NCBI GenBank assembly: GCA_021268355.1
Contig: JAJETY010000010.1
Coordinates: forward strand, 1-41,106
From: Candidatus Nitrosopumilus sp.
Lineage (GTDB): Archaea > Thermoproteota > Nitrososphaeria > Nitrososphaerales > Nitrosopumilaceae
Length of the DNA stretch: 41,106 nt
Direction of reading: 5' to 3'
How positions within the stretch are numbered: position 1 is the stretch's first letter; every line of letters starts with the position of its first letter. Shown piece by piece: positions 8,300 through 17,385 of the stretch. The notes under the pieces are model-generated. The model was not told the DNA's origin and ran no database searches. It saw only the letters and a program-made list of their open reading frames with translations. Position numbers and translations under genes: made by a program.

Positions 8300-9076
8300 C
8301 TAATTTTTTGGAGGGTTTGATAGACCTCTGACATATACACATTGGTCAGGATCTATTGCCATCTCTGATGATTGTATTTTTCTATCTGTAAGAGTTGCAC
8401 CAGAGTTTCTAACTATTGCAAATGGTTTTGATTCTGCACCTTCACCCATCTTGTGATTTGCAATTGTTGCTAAATTATCTACAACTGCCTGAAATGTAAC
8501 TTTGAGAGGATTCCCGTCAAGATCTTTTTTAGACCTCATATCTAAAACTGGTTCAATTCCCGCACATGCAATAGCGACCCCTGACGTACCTACTCTAGCA
8601 GGCATCAACCTACTATCTACAAGAATCACTCCCACATGAATTGACAATTTCAAAAATATTTTTCTTCTTAACTGCTCAGCAACAAGATAGGGATTTTCTG
8701 GATAAAGAATCACATTACCTTTCTTTGCATTTGATTTGTCAATTCCTGCATTAGGTGCCATGATGTTATCTGAAGATGTGATGACGAATCCTCCTATTCC
8801 CCCAAAAATTTTATCTGATTCTCTAATTACAACTTCGGCAATTTCTGGTTTTAGTTGGTATTTTTTTGAAACTTCTAATCCCTCATCTGAAATTCGAATA
8901 TTCTCAAGATCCACAATTCTTCCTTGAGAGTTTGAGATGTATTTTGTTGAAATTACTAAGACATCTCCGTCTTCTAGATTGGTATCATTTTTTTCTAATG
9001 TCTTCAAAAATACCTCAAAAACATCAAATTTTCCATTCATCCTATCTGCTAAAAGCGGTAAAACTGTTAATTGCAT
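8300..9076 (-). CDS. cofE: Coenzyme F420-0:L-glutamate ligase
   Basis: This 258-aa enzyme adds L-glutamate to F420-0 using GTP, making the polyglutamate tail of the deazaflavin cofactor F420. Family landmarks are present: the N-terminal LEDGDVLVISTKYISNSQGR, the metal/GTP-binding NAGIDKSNAKKG, and HVGVILVDSRLMPARVGTSG followed by AIACAGIEPVLD. Length matches single-domain archaeal CofE (about 250 aa); the nitroreductase-like extension of actinobacterial FbiB is absent. F420 is known in ammonia-oxidising archaea. ATG 9076 opens the gene; the gap to the divergent leuC-like gene is about 70 bp. Confidence 0.92.
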   Translation of the reverse strand: MQLTVLPLLADRMNGKFDVFEVFLKTLEKNDTNLEDGDVLVISTKYISNSQGRIVDLENIRISDEGLEVSKKYQLKPEIAEVVIRESDKIFGGIGGFVITSSDNIMAPNAGIDKSNAKKGNVILYPENPYLVAEQLRRKIFLKLSIHVGVILVDSRLMPARVGTSGVAIACAGIEPVLDMRSKKDLDGNPLKVTFQAVVDNLATIANHKMGEGAESKPFAIVRNSGATLTDRKIQSSEMAIDPDQCVYVRGLSNPPKN

Positions 9077-9133
9077 ACCTCTATTGACACTCTTTTTCTT
9101 TTTTATTGTTCTGAAAAGCTTTTAATCTGTAAA

Positions 9134-9140
9134 AGAGAGG
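9134..9140 (+). promoter_or_regulatory. Possible Shine-Dalgarno site that decides the start of the first leuC-like gene
   Basis: The purine run AGAGAGG is followed about 9 nt later by ATG 9150, and 3 nt later by an in-frame TTG at 9144. The spacing favours ATG 9150 as the true start. Such a site is unusual here, where most first genes look leaderless. Confidence 0.4.
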
Positions 9141-9149
9141 TTTTTGATT

Positions 9150-10418
9150 ATGAACATTGTAGAGAAGATTCTTGCTCGTGCTTCAGGAAAATCACAAGTT
9201 GCTCCTGACGATGTAGTTTTTGCAAAGGTCGACAAAGTAATGGTTCATGATGTTTCTGGACCTGGAGTTATCAAAGTATTTGACAAATTAAAAAACAAAG
9301 GTGTTGACGTAAGCAAACTCTGGGATCCTACAAAGGTATGGGTAGCAGAAGATCACTTTGTTCCATCTGCTGAAAAAATTTCCGCTGAAAATATTGTCAA
9401 ATTATCAAACTTTACAAAAAACTATGGAATTGAAAAGCATTTCAAGTATGGAATGGGTCAATATGGAATTTGCCACACATTGTCCCACGAAGAGGCTTTG
9501 GTAATGCCTGGTGATGTCTATGTTGGAGGTGATTCTCATACAAATACCACTGGTGCACTTGGAGCATTTGCATGTGGACTGGGACATACTGATATTGCAT
9601 ATGTTTTACTTAATGGACAAATCTGGTTTAAAGTTCCAGAAACTGATTATTTCAAACTGAACGGAAAACTCCCAGACCATGTAATGGCAAAGGATTTGAT
9701 CTTGAAAATTATTGGTGATATTGGAACTGATGGAGGAAACTATAGAACAATGCAGTTTGGAGGTTCTGGAATTGACGAGATGTCTGTTGAAAGCAGATTA
9801 ACATTATGTAACATGACAACTGAAGCAGGAGCAAAGAATGGAATTGTTGAAGCAGACCAAAAGGTAGTTGATTATCTTTCTAGTAGAGGTGCAACAAACG
9901 CCAAAGTATTTCGAGGAGATGATGATGCACAATATGCCAATGTCTATGAATATGAAGCATCAGAAATGGAACCTCTAGTAGCAAAACCATTCTCTCCTGA
10001 AAATATTTCAGTAGTTAGAGAAGCACCATCTGTGGACCTAGACAAATCCTACATTGGTTCTTGTACTGGTGCAAAATATGAAGACTTGGAAGCAGCAGCA
10101 AAAATTCTCAAAGGAAAAACCGTGAAGATTAGAACAGAAGTTTTACCTGCATCTATCTCAATTTATAAACGCGCAATGGAAAACGGATTACTTTCGATTT
10201 TCTTGGATGCTGGTGTTACTGTAGGACCACCAACATGTGGTGCTTGTTGCGGTGCACACATGGGTGTGTTGGCAAAAAATGAAATCTGCATTAGTACCAC
10301 AAACAGAAACTTCCCTGGAAGAATGGGTCATGTAGAGTCAGAGACCTATCTCTCTTCGCCAATGGTTGCCGCAGCATCTGCAATAACTGGAAAAATCACT
10401 GATCCGAGGGACTTGTAA
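9150..10418 (+). CDS. leuC: Archaeal-type aconitase-family dehydratase large subunit (3-isopropylmalate or homoaconitate)
   Basis: The 422-aa large subunit carries the [4Fe-4S] cluster that isomerises a 2-hydroxy tricarboxylate. Cluster cysteines are visible in SCTGAKYEDLE and CGACCGAHMG. Substrate- and cluster-site motifs include GDSHTNTTGALGAFACGLGHTD, and the C-terminal NRNFPGRMGHVES is typical. The short length is that of the archaeal HACN/IPMI group, distinct from the 471-aa bacterial-type copy two genes downstream. Its stop overlaps the start of the small subunit by one base. Ammonia-oxidising archaea make leucine and, through the LysW carrier route, lysine, so one of the two pairs could be homoaconitase; which is which is inference. 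Confidence 0.88.
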   Translation: MNIVEKILARASGKSQVAPDDVVFAKVDKVMVHDVSGPGVIKVFDKLKNKGVDVSKLWDPTKVWVAEDHFVPSAEKISAENIVKLSNFTKNYGIEKHFKYGMGQYGICHTLSHEEALVMPGDVYVGGDSHTNTTGALGAFACGLGHTDIAYVLLNGQIWFKVPETDYFKLNGKLPDHVMAKDLILKIIGDIGTDGGNYRTMQFGGSGIDEMSVESRLTLCNMTTEAGAKNGIVEADQKVVDYLSSRGATNAKVFRGDDDAQYANVYEYEASEMEPLVAKPFSPENISVVREAPSVDLDKSYIGSCTGAKYEDLEAAAKILKGKTVKIRTEVLPASISIYKRAMENGLLSIFLDAGVTVGPPTCGACCGAHMGVLAKNEICISTTNRNFPGRMGHVESETYLSSPMVAAASAITGKITDPRDL

Positions 10419-10900
10419 TGAAAGGTAATGTCATAAAATACGAAAGAGACAACATCGATACTGATGTAATCATTCCTGGTCAATATCTCAAAGTTCATGA
10501 TTATGCTGAACTTGCTACTCATGCTATGGAAGGACTGGATCCTGACTTTCATTCCAAAGTAAAGGAAGGCGATTTCATTCTATCTGGAAAGAATTTTGGT
10601 TGCGGTTCATCACGTGAACATGCTCCTATCGCATTGTCTCACTCTGGAATCAAGGCCGTACTAGCTTTATCTTTTGCCCGAATCTTTTACAGAAATTCTG
10701 TTGACGGTGCATTCTTACTACCAATTGAAATTGAAGAAGATGCATACAATGGAATATCCGAAGGTGATGAGATTGACATTGATGTTAGCAAAAATGAAAT
10801 CAAGAATCTAACAAAAAATAAGACATACAAAATGAAACCATTCTCGGAAATTATTGGAAAAATAATTGAAGCCGGCGGTCTTTTCAATTACAAACCATAG
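10418..10900 (+). CDS. leuD: Archaeal-type dehydratase small subunit (LeuD/HacB family)
   Basis: This 160-aa swivel-domain subunit closes over the substrate in the partner large subunit. It shows the small-subunit signatures [18 protein letters not shown] and [17 protein letters not shown], with the latter's arginine contacting substrate. Residues after GQYL are the loop known to separate isopropylmalate from homoaconitate specificity in archaeal enzymes. Here it reads YLKV, which does not by itself settle the substrate. The gene overlaps the large subunit by one base (TAATG) and is followed 8 bp later by a second large-subunit gene. Confidence 0.88.
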   Translation: MKGNVIKYERDNIDTDVIIPGQYLKVHDYAELATHAMEGLDPDFHSKVKEGDFILSGKNFGCGSSREHAPIALSHSGIKAVLALSFARIFYRNSVDGAFLLPIEIEEDAYNGISEGDEIDIDVSKNEIKNLTKNKTYKMKPFSEIIGKIIEAGGLFNYKP

Positions 10901-10908
10901 GATTCAAA

Positions 10909-12324
10909 ATGGGAAAAACACTTTTTGAAAAAATCTGGGATGCACATGTTGTAGTCGGAAAAGAATCTGGTCCATCTTTAATCTACATTGACAGACATTT
11001 GGTACATGAGGTAACCTCTCCACAAGCATTTGATGGTCTTAGAATGAACAACAGAAAGGTTCGAAGACCAGATCTCACAATTGCAACAATGGATCACAAC
11101 GTCCCCACTACTGATAGGGGACTACCAATTTTGGATCAAACATCTTCAATACAGATTCAAACATTAGAAAAAAACTGCCAAGATTTTGGAATCAAATTAT
11201 TTGATATCAATAGTCCTAACCAGGGCATAGTTCACGTAATTGGTCCTCAACTTGGAATTACCTTGCCCGGTTCAACTATTGTTTGCGGTGATAGTCATAC
11301 CTCTACCCATGGTGCATTTGGGGCTCTGGCATTTGGAATAGGAACAAGCGAGGTTGAACATGTCTTAGCATCTCAAACTCTGTGGCTTGAAAAACCAAAA
11401 CCATTTGAAATTAGGGTTGAAGGAAAAAGAAAGAACCCTCATGCAGTTACTGCAAAAGACATTGTACTCTCAATCATCAAACACATTGGAACTGGTGGTG
11501 GGACTGGAACCGTAATTGAATATCGCGGTGAAGGTATAGAGGACCTCTCTATGGAACAGAGAATGACCATATGCAACATGTCTATTGAGGCAGGTGCCCG
11601 TGCAGGGTTGATTGCACCTGATGAGAAGACCTATGATTATCTAAGAGGAAGACAATACACTCCAAAAAACTATGAATCTCTAGTTGAATACTGGAGAGAA
11701 AATCTAAAGACCGACGATGATGCAAAATTTGAAAAGCAATTCACATTACACATTGATGACATTGCTCCTCAAGTTAGCTGGGGTACAAATCCTGGTATGA
11801 CATGTGATGTCACTGAAACCGTTCCAACACCTGATGAGTTTTCAAAAGGTGATCCTAACCAAAAGAAAGGTGCAGAAAAAGCACTTGACTATATGGACCT
11901 AAAATCCGGAACTCCTATTGAAGAAATCAAAATTGATAGAGTTTTCATTGGTTCCTGTACAAATGCCAGACTTGAAGATCTAATTGAAGCATCCAAAGTT
12001 ATCAAAGGACAAAAAGTTTCACCAGATGTTCGTGCAATGGTTGTACCTGGTTCACAAATGGTAAAAAAACAAGCAGAGGAAATGGGTCTTGATAAAATTT
12101 TCACTGATGCAAATTTTGAATGGAGAGAAGCAGGATGTAGCATGTGTCTTGGAATGAATCCTGATATTTTATCACCTGGTGAGAGATGCGCAAGTACTTC
12201 AAACAGAAACTTTGAAGGAAGACAGGGTGCAGGAGGAAGAACTCATCTAGTTAGTCCTGTAATGGCCGCGGCTGCTGCAATTAATGGACATTTTGTTGAT
12301 GTAAGGAAGATGGATTTGAGTTAG
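10909..12324 (+). CDS. leuC: 3-isopropylmalate dehydratase large subunit, bacterial type
   Basis: This 471-aa protein matches bacterial LeuC in length and order. The start reads [12 protein letters not shown], followed by [19 protein letters not shown] and [20 protein letters not shown]. The cluster-binding [10 protein letters not shown] lies before [12 protein letters not shown]. The final segment [20 protein letters not shown] is also typical. It catalyses conversion of 2-isopropylmalate to 3-isopropylmalate in leucine synthesis together with the next gene. It is 8 bp behind the archaeal-type small subunit, so one mRNA probably carries all four subunits. The bacterial-type architecture suggests ancient transfer, though codon use does not look foreign by eye. 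Confidence 0.92.
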   Translation: MGKTLFEKIWDAHVVVGKESGPSLIYIDRHLVHEVTSPQAFDGLRMNNRKVRRPDLTIATMDHNVPTTDRGLPILDQTSSIQIQTLEKNCQDFGIKLFDINSPNQGIVHVIGPQLGITLPGSTIVCGDSHTSTHGAFGALAFGIGTSEVEHVLASQTLWLEKPKPFEIRVEGKRKNPHAVTAKDIVLSIIKHIGTGGGTGTVIEYRGEGIEDLSMEQRMTICNMSIEAGARAGLIAPDEKTYDYLRGRQYTPKNYESLVEYWRENLKTDDDAKFEKQFTLHIDDIAPQVSWGTNPGMTCDVTETVPTPDEFSKGDPNQKKGAEKALDYMDLKSGTPIEEIKIDRVFIGSCTNARLEDLIEASKVIKGQKVSPDVRAMVVPGSQMVKKQAEEMGLDKIFTDANFEWREAGCSMCLGMNPDILSPGERCASTSNRNFEGRQGAGGRTHLVSPVMAAAAAINGHFVDVRKMDLS

Positions 12325-12325
12325 T

Positions 12326-12910
12326 ATGGAACCATTTAAGAAAACTACTAGCATCATAACACCGCTTGACAAAGTTAATGTGGACACTGACCAAATTGTT
12401 CCAAAACAATTTCTAAAACTGGTACAAAAGTCAGGGTTTGGAAAGTTCCTATTCTTTAACTGGAGATATGATGAAAATGAAAATCCAAAATCTGATTTTG
12501 TACTAAATGACTCCAAGTATGATGATTCACAAATCCTGGTTGCAGGTGACAATTTTGGTTGTGGCTCTAGCCGAGAACATGCAGTATGGGCACTCCAGGA
12601 CTATGGGTTTTCAGTGATTATTGCTCCTTCCTTTGCTGACATCTTCTTTAGTAACTGCTTCAAAAATGGAATTTTGCCAATCTCTTTGGACCAAAAAATT
12701 GTAGAGAGACTTCAACAAGAATCAGAACCCATTGAAGTTGATCTGGAAAATCAAATCATCAAAACCTCTTCTGAAGATATACCCTTTGAGATTGACTCTC
12801 ACAAAAAGAAAATTCTCTTAGAAGGACTGGATGATATCGCTCAAACCTATCAATTCGAAGATAAAATTTCTGAATTTGAAAAACAGTCTATAATCCCATC
12901 TGTTTTATGA
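12326..12910 (+). CDS. leuD: 3-isopropylmalate dehydratase small subunit, bacterial type
   Basis: The 194-aa partner of the bacterial-type LeuC is 1 bp downstream of it. Diagnostic segments are VNVDTDQIVPKQFLKLVQKSGFG, FFNWRYDE, and [22 protein letters not shown]. The last includes the substrate-binding Ser-Arg pair. FADIFFSNCFKNGILPI is also typical of bacterial LeuD, as is the length near 195 aa. Its last 23 bp overlap the 3' end of the convergent nucleotidyltransferase gene, so the two transcripts should be antisense to each other there. Confidence 0.92.
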   Translation: MEPFKKTTSIITPLDKVNVDTDQIVPKQFLKLVQKSGFGKFLFFNWRYDENENPKSDFVLNDSKYDDSQILVAGDNFGCGSSREHAVWALQDYGFSVIIAPSFADIFFSNCFKNGILPISLDQKIVERLQQESEPIEVDLENQIIKTSSEDIPFEIDSHKKKILLEGLDDIAQTYQFEDKISEFEKQSIIPSVL

Positions 12911-13607
12911 TATTTTTTACAGTCTTTTGATTTCTTTCCAAGTATGAAGGAGATTCTGCATCTATCCATTCATTATTTCCAATGTCAAAAGCACTAATCT
13001 TTCCCTCTGTTGATAACTGCTGTAAAATATCAAAAGATAGATTGATCTCTTTTTGCTTCTTCTTTGCCTTTATTCTTTGAATGATTTCTTTTCCTAGCAT
13101 GTAGATTCCCAAACATTCTGATAATTGTAATTCCATTATGGGCTTTTCTTTGAATTCTTTGATAATCCCGTCTTCCACTTTTGCAAATCCAGTTTCTTCT
13201 TTTCTCTTTGTTCTAGTTGCAATACATGCAAAACTTTTCTTTTTTGTAAACGTCTCTTTCATCTTTCTGAGATCTATGGCACACAAATTATCTACAAACC
13301 ACAAAACAAATTCCGATTCACCTTTGAGTTTCTTTTCAATGTGTAGTAAGTCTCCTCCCGTTCCACTTTGTGAATCTTGAACAAAAGATATGTTTTTTTG
13401 ATTTCCGTAATAGTTCTTGATTTGTCCTCCTAACCCATTAAAATCTGAAATAATGATGATTTCTTTAATGAAATTGAATTTCTGCAGATATTTGATGACA
13501 TAATCTATGACTGGCTTTCCGTCAATTGGAGTCATTGCTTTTGGAAAGAATTCTGTATATGGCTTGCCTCGTGTACCTTTGCCACCAGCTAAAATTATTG
13601 CCTTCAC
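12888..13607 (-). CDS. Sugar-phosphate nucleotidyltransferase
   Basis: This 239-aa protein has an NTP-transferase fold that activates a sugar phosphate to an NDP-sugar. The N-terminal signature is MKAIILAGGKGTRGKPYT followed by FPKAMTPIDGKPVIDY, giving the GGxGTR loop and the catalytic PK lysine. A metal-site Asp lies in LWFVDNLCAIDL. There is no left-handed beta-helix C-terminal domain, so it resembles short glucose-1-phosphate thymidylyl- or mannose-1-phosphate guanylyl-type enzymes. The usual RLxPLT is RGKPYT here, which is mildly unusual. It starts 3 bp after rps9 on the same strand and is probably cotranscribed with the ribosomal genes. Confidence 0.82.
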   Translation of the reverse strand: MKAIILAGGKGTRGKPYTEFFPKAMTPIDGKPVIDYVIKYLQKFNFIKEIIIISDFNGLGGQIKNYYGNQKNISFVQDSQSGTGGDLLHIEKKLKGESEFVLWFVDNLCAIDLRKMKETFTKKKSFACIATRTKRKEETGFAKVEDGIIKEFKEKPIMELQLSECLGIYMLGKEIIQRIKAKKKQKEINLSFDILQQLSTEGKISAFDIGNNEWIDAESPSYLERNQKTVKNIIKQMGL

Positions 13608-13610
13608 AGT

Positions 13611-14060
13611 CTAACGGTATGATTTTTGCTTTCTTCTTCTTGCGCCAGGTCCGCCGAACTTCTTTGGTTCTTTTCGTCTGGCATCACCGCTGATTAGATA
13701 CTTGTCATAATCTGTGATTCTTTTTCTAAGGTCTTCTCTGGTTGATTTTGGGAATGGATGATCTTTTGGATCTTTCTTTGACTTGGTCCATCCTGTTAGT
13801 GCTCTAGAGATTGCAGTTGCAACAGCACTTGCTTGTCCCATGAAACCTCCTCCTCTTACCCTTACAGAGATATCGATTTTGTCTCTCAAATCACCAGTAA
13901 TTTCGAGTGGTGCTAAAATTACTTCACGTGCCGTTTCTTGCGGAATCATTTCAACTGGTACGTTGTTAATTCTAACTTTACCTTGCCCTTTAGTAATGTA
14001 AACATGTGCACTAGATGTCTTTCTAGTTGCAAAATAGATTTCAGTTTTTGGCGTTGTCAT
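13611..14060 (-). CDS. rps9: Ribosomal protein uS9
   Basis: The product is 149 aa. It has YFATRKTSSAHVYITKGQGKVRIN near the start and VRGGGFMGQASAVATAISRAL in the middle. The C-terminus ends in GGPGARRRKQKSYR, the universal basic tail whose final Tyr-Arg reaches toward P-site tRNA. It overlaps rpl13 by 4 bp. In many archaea rpoN and rpoK come next, but here a nucleotidyltransferase does. Confidence 0.95.
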   Translation of the reverse strand: MTTPKTEIYFATRKTSSAHVYITKGQGKVRINNVPVEMIPQETAREVILAPLEITGDLRDKIDISVRVRGGGFMGQASAVATAISRALTGWTKSKKDPKDHPFPKSTREDLRKRITDYDKYLISGDARRKEPKKFGGPGARRRKQKSYR

Positions 14061-14521
14061 TCAGTCCACCCTATTACTCTGCACAATTCTCCCATTGTGG
14101 TATAATTTGATGCAGATTTTTTAATTTTTGCTTTTTCAAACTGAATCTTCTCAAATGATTTTAATTCTTTTGGAGAACCAATGTATGCTCTCAATCTCTT
14201 AATTGACTCTTTACCTGATGGTTTTCTATCGTGTGGAAGCATTTGACGAATCATTTTTGAAATGATTGTATCTGGTCTTCTATAGTGTACAGGTCCGTGT
14301 TTTGGATTGATGATGCTGTTAATCTCTAAAAATTCTCTATATTCTTTAATTAGATTTGTTCTTGTTCCACTGTACATTATTTTCTCACAGTTTACAATTG
14401 AAACCCTGTGTCCTTGTTTTAGTAATTTTGCAACATTTGATGAGAGTCTACCTGCAATGTGATCAGTTGCATCAACTACTATTGGTCTGTCAGTTCTGAC
14501 AACTATTTCTTGACTAGCCAA
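14057..14521 (-). CDS. rpl13: Ribosomal protein uL13
   Basis: The 154-aa large-subunit protein starts at TTG 14521, inside the end of rpl18e (8-bp overlap). Features are VVDATDHIAGRLSSNVAKLLKQGHRV, the conserved N-terminal strand-helix of L13. It also has the archaeal HYRRPDTIISKMIRQMLPHDR and LRAYIGSP. The gene lies in the standard archaeal order rpo3-rpl18e-rpl13-rps9. Confidence 0.95.
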   Translation of the reverse strand: MASQEIVVRTDRPIVVDATDHIAGRLSSNVAKLLKQGHRVSIVNCEKIMYSGTRTNLIKEYREFLEINSIINPKHGPVHYRRPDTIISKMIRQMLPHDRKPSGKESIKRLRAYIGSPKELKSFEKIQFEKAKIKKSASNYTTMGELCRVIGWTE

Positions 14522-14861
14522 GTAACACGACTCCTTTTCCGGTTGGGTTTTGCTCTATTAATTCTGAAAAAGTGATTATTTTTCCACCGTTTTCAAGAAC
14601 TTTGGTTGCTGCTGAATTTGAAATTGAAAATGAACATAATGTGATTTTGTGAGGTACATTGCCTGTTCCCAGAATCTTGCCTGGAAAAACAACAGTATCG
14701 TTTTCTTTTGTTAATTTGGCGATTTTATTCAAGTTAATGTCTCTTCTAGCAATAGATGGCTTTAATGCATATTCTGCTAGTTTTGCCCAAATTGGAGCAT
14801 CATTTTTTGTTGATGCTGACTTGAGATCTTTTGCCATGCGAATAACTACTTGACTAGTCAT
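14514..14861 (-). CDS. rpl18e: Ribosomal protein eL18 (L18e)
   Basis: This is a 115-aa archaeal/eukaryotic-type large-subunit protein. Conserved parts are the helix ASTKNDAPIWAKLAEYALKP with the following ARRDINLNKIAK, and VVFPGKILGTGNV. The full start at ATG 14861 fits family length better than the internal ATG 14837. A TATA-like site lies 25-30 bp upstream, so this gene probably has its own leaderless promoter within the rpo3 cluster. Confidence 0.95.
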   Translation of the reverse strand: MTSQVVIRMAKDLKSASTKNDAPIWAKLAEYALKPSIARRDINLNKIAKLTKENDTVVFPGKILGTGNVPHKITLCSFSISNSAATKVLENGGKIITFSELIEQNPTGKGVVLLG

Positions 14862-14885
14862 GTGAATAATGCGGTTTAAAACCCA

Positions 14886-14893
14886 AATATAAC
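14886..14893 (-). promoter_or_regulatory. TATA-like box upstream of rpl18e
   Basis: On the minus strand the sequence reads GTTATATT, centred about 28 bp before the rpl18e ATG. That is the distance expected for a leaderless archaeal transcript. It lies in the 43-bp gap after rpo3 and suggests an internal promoter for the ribosomal genes. Confidence 0.4.
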
Positions 14894-14904
14894 GTATATG
14901 CTTC

Positions 14905-15570
14905 TTATTCGCTAATTTGGTTGATTGTGTCTTTAAATTCGACCAATCTATTACCTACTTCCTCTACTCCTGATAAAATGATCTGTTCAGGATTGAGTGC
15001 ACCTGTTGATTCTACAGTTAGAATTCTTTCATCTTCCTTGTCTGTTTCAGTCAGCATTGAGATATTTGCAGAATTCCACTTTGCGTGCTCTGTTCCACGA
15101 CCGAGTCTGGCATAGCACTCAACTTTGATTCTTTGTCCAGGGGCAAGTTCTACAATAGGAATTTTATCTGAAATTGGAGTGATCGAGTCATCTTCAGAAG
15201 ATAGTTCATTTGAAAGAACTGTCCTTGTGACATCTGAATCACCTGAATCTAAAACTAACATTACTTTACAATTTGAACACCCCGTCTCACTTTGACAATC
15301 ACATTTTGATGGCTCATTGAATCTACTCAAGTCTGTTTTGAGTGGAATTAGACCTAATCTATGTGCCAACCCCTCATCTGGTAACACTGATGAATTTTCT
15401 ATGATATCCACCGTATCAATTGCAAAGACTGGGACTCCGTTAAGACATACACGTCTCAGGGCATTGGCGTATTGCAATGGTACACCCTTTAGCTTTAAAG
15501 CTATTTTTTGATTATCTTTGCTAATTACTTCTAAGGATGACAAATCTTGAAGAAAATCTTCAAAGTCCAC
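14905..15570 (-). CDS. rpo3: DNA-directed RNA polymerase subunit Rpo3 (RpoD)
   Basis: The 221-aa alpha-like subunit starts assembly of archaeal RNA polymerase with Rpo11, Rpo10 and Rpo12. It has LKGVPLQYANALRRVCLNGVP and LPDEGLAHRLGLIPL, the dimerisation-domain signatures, and ends with the helix EVGNRLVEFKDTINQI. Four cysteines, spaced C-x-C-x5-C-x2-C around residues 89-99, sit in the extra domain that holds an Fe-S cluster in some archaea. The start is GTG 15570. Upstream on the same strand lies a decayed histidine kinase, not the usual S13-S4-S11 genes. Confidence 0.94.
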   Translation of the reverse strand: MDFEDFLQDLSSLEVISKDNQKIALKLKGVPLQYANALRRVCLNGVPVFAIDTVDIIENSSVLPDEGLAHRLGLIPLKTDLSRFNEPSKCDCQSETGCSNCKVMLVLDSGDSDVTRTVLSNELSSEDDSITPISDKIPIVELAPGQRIKVECYARLGRGTEHAKWNSANISMLTETDKEDERILTVESTGALNPEQIILSGVEEVGNRLVEFKDTINQISE

Positions 15571-15628
15571 ATAAAAATCTAGCTAGTTTTGGATATGAAG
15601 CGCTAATCAGTATCCGAATGAAAACGAA

Positions 15629-17273
15629 TCATTTCTTTGGCAACTTGATAATGAATCTAGTAGGATGAGTCTTGGCATGAATCTCTCCTCCGTGCCTTTC
15701 AATGATCTGCTTACAGCTAATTAAACCCAATCCAGTTCCCTCTTGTTTTGTTGTATAGAGAAATTCAAAAATTTGCTCCACTTGAGAATCCTCTAAAAAG
15801 TCTGCAGTCCTCAAAAACAATTCCTAGAAAATCTTTATCATCACTAACTGTAATTAGGATTTCTCCTTCCTTCTTATTTATTGCCTGAATTGCATTTATG
15901 ATCAAATTCTTAAACACAACTTCAAGTTGATATGAATCAGCTAAAATACAGTGATCTTGGCCAGTCACATTCACTATGATATTTTTAGGAATTTTAACTT
16001 CTTTTATGGAATTGGAAATACATTCCTTTACACTAGTCTCTTTTCTCTCCATTGGTACATCTCTAATGAAATCCAAAACATTGTCTACTTGATGAGAAAT
16101 CCTGTTCACATTTTTTTGAATGATATCTAATTTCTTAGAACTTGTTTCGTCATCCTTGACGTTTTTGTATTCTCTTAGTAGGTTCGCACTCATCAGAATG
16201 TTTGATAAAGGATTTCTAATATCGTGAGCTAATCTGCCTGTAAGTTCTCCTACCAACTCCAATTTCTCTTTTTTAAGAATTTTATTCGATAGTTGAATAT
16301 TTTTTGTGATCAAAAAGGTAACAACCATAAACACAATACTCATTCCATAACTAAGTAATCCTATCCACGCTACTTCAAAATGTCCAGTTCGTTCTGAATC
16401 TCCTTCAAAAGTTAATATCAAATTTCTATTTGCAACGGAAATAGTTTTCATTTCATAAAATTTTTTTTCTCCTTGCAACGGTTGCAAATCTAATGAATCA
16501 AAAAAAAAAACATTCTCTGCCATTTTCTCACCATCGTAGATTTGGAAATGTATGTGACTTAGATGTTCCAAATTTTCTAAATCTAAAATTCCTTCAACAA
16601 AGTCATTCATTCTAAACACATATGAGTTAAATCCAAAAAGTTCACCATACTCACTAGTGGCATTATCGGATTTGTACAAAGGCACAAGCATCAGAAAACC
16701 ATTCTGAATGTCTTCATCCTTCTCTTGAACTAGTATGATTTTTCTAGAGATTGTTGGGTCTTTTGTCTGCATCGACTTTTCTGTTGCTTCTTGTCTTATC
16801 TTTTCAGAAGAAATATCGTATCCTATGGCACGTTGGTTTCTGTCATTCATGGGATGCAAAAAAATCACTGGAAAATACTCTGATCTTTCTCCTTTTGGGT
16901 AGATCCTAAAATCTAATCCTCTCTCTTTCCATTCTTGATTGATTTCATTTTTTCTAATTTCATCTCTAACATACTCGTTGAATCCGACTCCTTGAATTTC
17001 TGGAAATCTCTATTCCAATCTCTGCGAATCAAAAAATCTCTTAAACTCTCCTTCTTCAACTTTTTCAGAACTTTCAAAGAATCCCTTAAAACCAAGCAAT
17101 ACCTGCGTATGTATTTCAAATTTGTCTTGAATTTTGACAGCAACAATGTTTGTAAAATCTCGAAATCTCTCTTGTTCTATTTATTCTGCTTCACTAATAG
17201 CAAGTTCAATAATTACTGTCGATACTAACAAAGAAATCCCTAAAACTAACCATGGAATCTTATCAATTTTCAT
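15629..17273 (-). pseudogene. Decayed CHASE-domain sensor histidine kinase (two stops, one frameshift)
   Basis: From ATG 17273 one frame encodes an N-terminal membrane segment, a CHASE-type extracellular domain (FPEIQGVGFNEYV at its core), a second membrane segment (LLSYGMSIVFMVVTFLI), and a HisKA helix with the phosphoacceptor in GRLAHDIRNPLSN. The HATPase N-box region NLIINAIQAINKKEG follows. This frame is broken by TAA at 17181-17183 (codon 31) and TAG at 17010-17012 (codon 88, apparently an old Trp). Near 15795-15805 the G1-box region (GIVFED) loses frame; reading resumes one base over with VEQIFEFLYTTKQEGTGLGL and finishes at 15629. The longest intact piece (16868-15765) lacks the first membrane segment, most of the sensor and the end of the ATPase domain, so a working kinase is unlikely. 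Confidence 0.88.
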
Positions 17274-17385
17274 TGTTCCTCAACTTGACTTTGGCTTGTT
17301 TTTTATTAACTTTGAAAAACATTCACTTTCTTTCATGATTATTTTAGGTTGAGATAAATACCAATATTCTATACATATTCTAGAA

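Noticed and set aside
15765-16868. A shorter functional histidine kinase starting at GTG 16868
   Set aside because: It would lack the first membrane segment, most of the CHASE domain and the C-terminal GTGLGL box; the same frame continues upstream through stops, which fits decay.
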